DNA of 64,000 nucleotides, taken from JABDFW01 sp035550215 (GTDB lineage: Bacteria > Bacteroidota > Bacteroidia > Chitinophagales > Chitinophagaceae). Position 1 is the first letter of the stretch. Every line of letters starts with the position of its first letter. Of this stretch, positions 61,095-64,000 are shown in pieces. Below the pieces are notes generated by a model. The model made no database searches. It was not told the DNA's origin and saw only the letters and a list, made by a program, of their open reading frames with translations. The stretch is from NCBI GenBank assembly GCA_035550215.1, contig DASZPM010000006.1, forward strand, positions 62,001 through 126,000. The letters run 5' to 3'. Both the position numbers and the translations under genes were made by a program.

Positions 61095-62264
61095 TTATGC
61101 ATGGCTTTCCTGCAATTGGTAGGCTTTTGCCATTTCGAGCAGGTCTTCGTCGTTCACCTCTTTTTTCCTGTCTGCCACCTGCAGAAATTGCTGGTATAAC
61201 ACATCTACATCGTTGCGGGTAAATTCATGGCCAAGCTTCCTGAAACGGTGTGCCAGGGCACTTCTTCCGCTGCGTGCTGTTAATACTATTTTTGATTCCC
61301 CTGCGCCAACTTCCTCCGGGTTTATTATCTCGTAGGTAAGGGAGTCTTTCAAAAAGCCGTCCTGGTGAATGCCTGACGAGTGCGCAAAAGCATTGCTGCC
61401 AACAATTGCTTTATTAGGCTGCACCGGCATACGCATGGTATCGCTCACCAGCCTGCTCATGGGGTTTAGCTGCTGGGTTTTTATATTGGTATAAAAACCC
61501 AGAGAATGGTGCTGTTTTATCACCATTACCACTTCTTCCAGCGAGGTATTGCCCGCTCTTTCGCCAAGGCCGTTAATAGTACATTCAATCTGGCCTGCAC
61601 CTGCAATAATGCCGGCTATAGAATTGGCCGTTGCAAGGCCAAGGTCGTTATGGCAATGACAGGAAATGGTGGCCTTATCAATATTTGAAACGTTGTTTAC
61701 AAGATAAGCTATCTTTTCGCCATACTGGTGGGGCAGGCAGTAGCCCGTGGTATCGGGTATATTAACTACTGTTGCACCCGCAGCAATAACTGCTTCAACC
61801 ACGCGGGCCAGGTAATCATTATCTGTACGGCCTGCATCTTCCGCGTAAAATTCTACATCATCCACAAAATTCTTCGCCCATTTTACACATTGAACGGCGC
61901 GTTGTAATATGTCCTCCCTGTTGGAATTGAACTTGGACTTTATATGAAAATCCGACGTGCCAATACCCGTATGTATTCTCGGCCTGACGGCGTATTTAAG
62001 CGCATCTGCAGCAACCTCAATGTCTTTCTGCACCGCGCGGCTTAGCCCGCAAACGGAGGCATGTTTAATTACTTTTGTTATTTCCCGTACGGACGAAAAA
62101 TCACCGGGGCTGGATATGGGAAACCCCGCCTCAATAATATCAACCCCCAAATCTTCAAGGGCGAGGGCCAATTCAATCTTTTCTTTTGTATTCAGCTTGC
62201 AACCCGGCACCTGTTCGCCGTCTCTTAAAGTGGTGTCAAAAATGTCAATCTTTTTCTGCGGCAT
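61095..62264 (-). CDS. leuA: 2-isopropylmalate synthase, short form without regulatory domain
   Basis: 389 residues. HMGL-like TIM barrel: DTTLRDGEQVPGCKLNTKEKIELA, metal site ISCHCHNDLGLATANSIAGIIAGAGQIECTINGLGERAGN, HSSGIHQDGFLKDSLTYEIINPEEVG, and a lid region with LTARSGRSALAHRFRKLG. Usual LeuA proteins have about 510 residues and carry a C-terminal allosteric LeuA dimer domain; this one stops after the second linker helices. So leucine feedback at the enzyme level is not expected, or uses another site. Homocitrate or citramalate synthase activity is a possible alternative, but leuCDB follow directly. Confidence 0.9.
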   Translation of the reverse strand: MPQKKIDIFDTTLRDGEQVPGCKLNTKEKIELALALEDLGVDIIEAGFPISSPGDFSSVREITKVIKHASVCGLSRAVQKDIEVAADALKYAVRPRIHTGIGTSDFHIKSKFNSNREDILQRAVQCVKWAKNFVDDVEFYAEDAGRTDNDYLARVVEAVIAAGATVVNIPDTTGYCLPHQYGEKIAYLVNNVSNIDKATISCHCHNDLGLATANSIAGIIAGAGQIECTINGLGERAGNTSLEEVVMVIKQHHSLGFYTNIKTQQLNPMSRLVSDTMRMPVQPNKAIVGSNAFAHSSGIHQDGFLKDSLTYEIINPEEVGAGESKIVLTARSGRSALAHRFRKLGHEFTRNDVDVLYQQFLQVADRKKEVNDEDLLEMAKAYQLQESHA

Positions 62265-62288
62265 AGCGTGTTTTTATAAATGAAAAGG

Positions 62289-62338
62289 TGCAGACTGCTT
62301 AATTTTGATTGCCTGCCTTATTATTTAAGCAGCCTGCA
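62289..62338 (-). promoter_or_regulatory. long hairpin at the 5' end of the leuA transcript
   Basis: TGCAGACTGCTTAA (62289-62302) pairs with TTAAGCAGCCTGCA (62325-62338): 13 pairs with one mismatch and a 22-nt loop. On the minus strand it starts about 5 nt after the -7 box and is followed by CCTTTTCATTT, a weak U-tract, before the leuA ATG. It could be an attenuator or an mRNA-stabilising 5' structure. No leucine-rich leader ORF is present; only a four-codon ORF (MQAA) overlaps the stem. Confidence 0.6.
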
Positions 62339-62343
62339 TCCTT

Positions 62344-62375
62344 CAAAAATAATAATATATATTTACCTGTTCCAA
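62344..62375 (-). promoter_or_regulatory. leu operon promoter
   Basis: On the minus strand TTG (62373-62375), a 21-nt spacer and TATTTTTG (62344-62351) match the Bacteroidota consensus. The -7 box ends 4 nt before an ATG that opens only four codons, and before the hairpin. The rest of the gap to the divergent gene at 62466 shows nothing more. Confidence 0.7.
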
Positions 62376-62465
62376 GCTAAAGTATGTTGTATTTTACGTT
62401 AGACAAACAGGTGTAAACAGGCTACGATACAGGCGTAGCAAGCGTTCGGTAAAAATAAAATTACG

Positions 62466-64000
62466 ATGCCCAACCGTTCAACAGACGAGCTTTTTCAACT
62501 GATAAGGTCGCTTGACAAGAGCGAAAAGAGGATGTTTAAGCTGTATTTGAAGCGTTCAGCAGGCGGTGACGACCTTAAGATAACACGCCTGTTTGACGCA
62601 TTGGATGCCATGACAGAATACGATGAAGAGCTTTTGTTAAAGAAAAACAAAAGCATAATAAAGCAACAGTTGAGCAACATGAAGGCTCACCTTTACAAAC
62701 AGTTGTTATCCAGCCTGCGGCAGGTAAAGAATGACAACAATATTGACATTATACTGAACGAACAGATGGCTTATGCCCGTATTTTGTACAACAAGGGCCT
62801 GTATATGCAAAGCCTGAAGATGCTCGATAAAATAAAGCAGTCGGCAAGGGCTAACCATCAATTTACCTTCCAGATGCAGGCGCTTATATTTGAGAAGAAG
62901 ATTGAAGCGCTGCATATTACCCGCAGCCTTGAAAACAGGGCGGAGCAGTTGTCCCATGAGTCTGACGAAGTAAACGCGCACCTTTCGCTGATAAGCAGCC
63001 TGTCAAACCTTTCCCTGCAGTTGTATAGCTGGTATATTAAAATGGGGCATGCAAGGGATGAAAAGGATGTTGCCGCCGTTAAAATGTTTTTTGACGCTAA
63101 CCTGCCCACCTATAAGTTACATGAGCTGGAGTTTTATGAAAAGATGTACCTGTATCAGTCTTATTGCTGGTACGGTTTTATTCTGCAGGACCTGCTGATG
63201 TACTACCGCTACACGCAAAAATGGGTTGACCTTTTTGAACAGGAGCCTATGATGAAAACCGTTGAACCCGGCCAGTACATTAAAGCCATGCATAACGTGC
63301 TTAGCGCTCATTTCGATTTAAACAACTACGACAAATTTGAGGAGGCTTTAAAACAGTTTGAACGGTTCGCAGCATCTGAGAACGCTGACATGAATGCCAA
63401 TGCCCGCATTCAAACTTTTGTGTACCTTAACATCGCCCGCATTAATAAGCACTTTCTTGAAGGCACTTTTACCAAAGGCCTTGAACTTGTGCCGATGATT
63501 GAAGAGAAGCTTGACGAATACAAGCTTCATTTAGACCGCCACCGCACCATGGTGTTCTATTACAAATTTGCCTGCCTGTATTTTGGCAGCGGCGATAATG
63601 AAAAGGCGATAGAATACCTTAACAAAATCATCAACTGGAAGTTTGAACTCCGCACAGACCTGCAGTGTTACGCACGCCTGCTGCATTTGATTGCCCATTA
63701 CGAACTGGGCAACTACGACATACTGGAGTACCTGATAAAATCAGTTTACCGCTTTATGGCCAAAATGAAAAACCTTAGCGTGGTGGAAGAGGAGATATTT
63801 AAGTTTATACGTAAATCCTTCTCTCTTGCGCCAAATAAGATTATTCCCGCTTTTAAATTATTGAAGGAGAAGCTTGAACGGTATAAGGGTAACCCGCTTG
63901 AAACGCGCTCATTTATGTACCTGGATATTACGGGCTGGCTGGAGAGTAAGATTCAGAACATACCTGTTGAACGGGTGAGGAGGAACAGGTTTTTGAGTGG
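62466..64000 (+). CDS. large helical-repeat protein of unknown function, runs off the window
   Basis: The frame is open from the ATG at 62466 to the last base, at least 511 codons, without a stop. The product has no signal peptide and is almost entirely helical, Leu/Lys/Glu/Tyr-rich, with TPR-like units (AYARILYNKGLYMQSLKMLDKIKQ, KFACLYFGSGDNEKAIEYLNKIIN, LLHLIAHYELGNYDILEYLIK). The N-terminus NRSTDELFQLIRSLDKSEKRMFKLYLKRSA and the arrangement recall uncharacterised large cytosolic proteins of Bacteroidota. It is divergent from leuA with 200 nt between. Function unknown. Confidence 0.85.
   Translation, partial: MPNRSTDELFQLIRSLDKSEKRMFKLYLKRSAGGDDLKITRLFDALDAMTEYDEELLLKKNKSIIKQQLSNMKAHLYKQLLSSLRQVKNDNNIDIILNEQMAYARILYNKGLYMQSLKMLDKIKQSARANHQFTFQMQALIFEKKIEALHITRSLENRAEQLSHESDEVNAHLSLISSLSNLSLQLYSWYIKMGHARDEKDVAAVKMFFDANLPTYKLHELEFYEKMYLYQSYCWYGFILQDLLMYYRYTQKWVDLFEQEPMMKTVEPGQYIKAMHNVLSAHFDLNNYDKFEEALKQFERFAASENADMNANARIQTFVYLNIARINKHFLEGTFTKGLELVPMIEEKLDEYKLHLDRHRTMVFYYKFACLYFGSGDNEKAIEYLNKIINWKFELRTDLQCYARLLHLIAHYELGNYDILEYLIKSVYRFMAKMKNLSVVEEEIFKFIRKSFSLAPNKIIPAFKLLKEKLERYKGNPLETRSFMYLDITGWLESKIQNIPVERVRRNRFLS

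Noticed and set aside
62325..62339. Four-codon ORF MQAA in the leu hairpin as a leader peptide
   Set aside because: Too short and without Leu, Ile or Val codons; recorded only because of its place at the predicted transcript start.
1..64000. tRNA, rRNA, CRISPR arrays, IS transposases, integrases
   Set aside because: None found: no cloverleaf-like clusters, no regularly spaced repeats, no transposase or integrase domains among the translated frames.

Overview
The window looks like chromosome of a Bacteroidota member, most likely family Chitinophagaceae. The signs are promoters of the TTG-N19..21-TAnnTTTG type, a secreted PKD protein with a type IX secretion C-terminal tail, a RicT/HolB pair, DUF2795, DUF6090-like and DUF6364 proteins, LytTR and HisKA_3 signalling pairs, and moderate GC with AT-rich intergenic DNA. 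No rRNA, tRNA, CRISPR array, prophage or IS transposase was seen.

Layout. 1-8.4 kb: housekeeping genes (3' part of ftsH, a LUD protein, lpxH, a beta-propeller protein, an MscS channel, ricT, holB). 8.6-30.3 kb: a mixed region with a GH127-like glycosidase, mgtE, a cytochrome/LRR fusion, a secreted sugar isomerase-like protein, a NarL-type two-component pair, fabI, lolD, yceH, a membrane-anchored AAA ATPase of unknown family, a guanine deaminase/cupin pair, greA, a glycolate-oxidase-like flavoprotein, an AraC regulator, a frameshifted SDR gene and a COG3910-like ATPase. 30.3-35.6 kb: thrABC on the minus strand, preceded by a 28-codon leader ORF ending in a threonine run and a well-formed promoter. 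35.7-41.8 kb: a LytS/LytTR pair, a sterol-desaturase-family enzyme and secreted proteins. 41.8-62.3 kb: a minus-strand branched-chain amino acid cluster in transcription order leuA-leuC-leuD-leuB, ilvD, ilvB-ilvN, ilvC, ilvA, with many passenger genes between. After 62.4 kb a large helical protein runs off the window.

How the genes work together. ThrA/B/C make threonine from aspartate (asd is not here). IlvA converts threonine to 2-oxobutyrate. IlvB/N, IlvC and IlvD build the isoleucine and valine keto acids, and LeuA/C/D/B the leucine keto acid. The final transaminase (ilvE) is absent. Regulation appears to lie in 5' leaders: a threonine-rich leader peptide before thrA and a long hairpin at the 5' end of the leuA transcript.

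Most interesting points: the thr leader; a GxxExxY nuclease-like gene framed by perfect 22-bp inverted repeats; a 30-codon predicted membrane peptide followed by a strong terminator; the 4-TM AAA ATPase; a family of intergenic repeats before ilvC and ilvD; and several genes whose start codon lies exactly 4 nt after a TAnnTTTG box, which suggests leaderless mRNAs.
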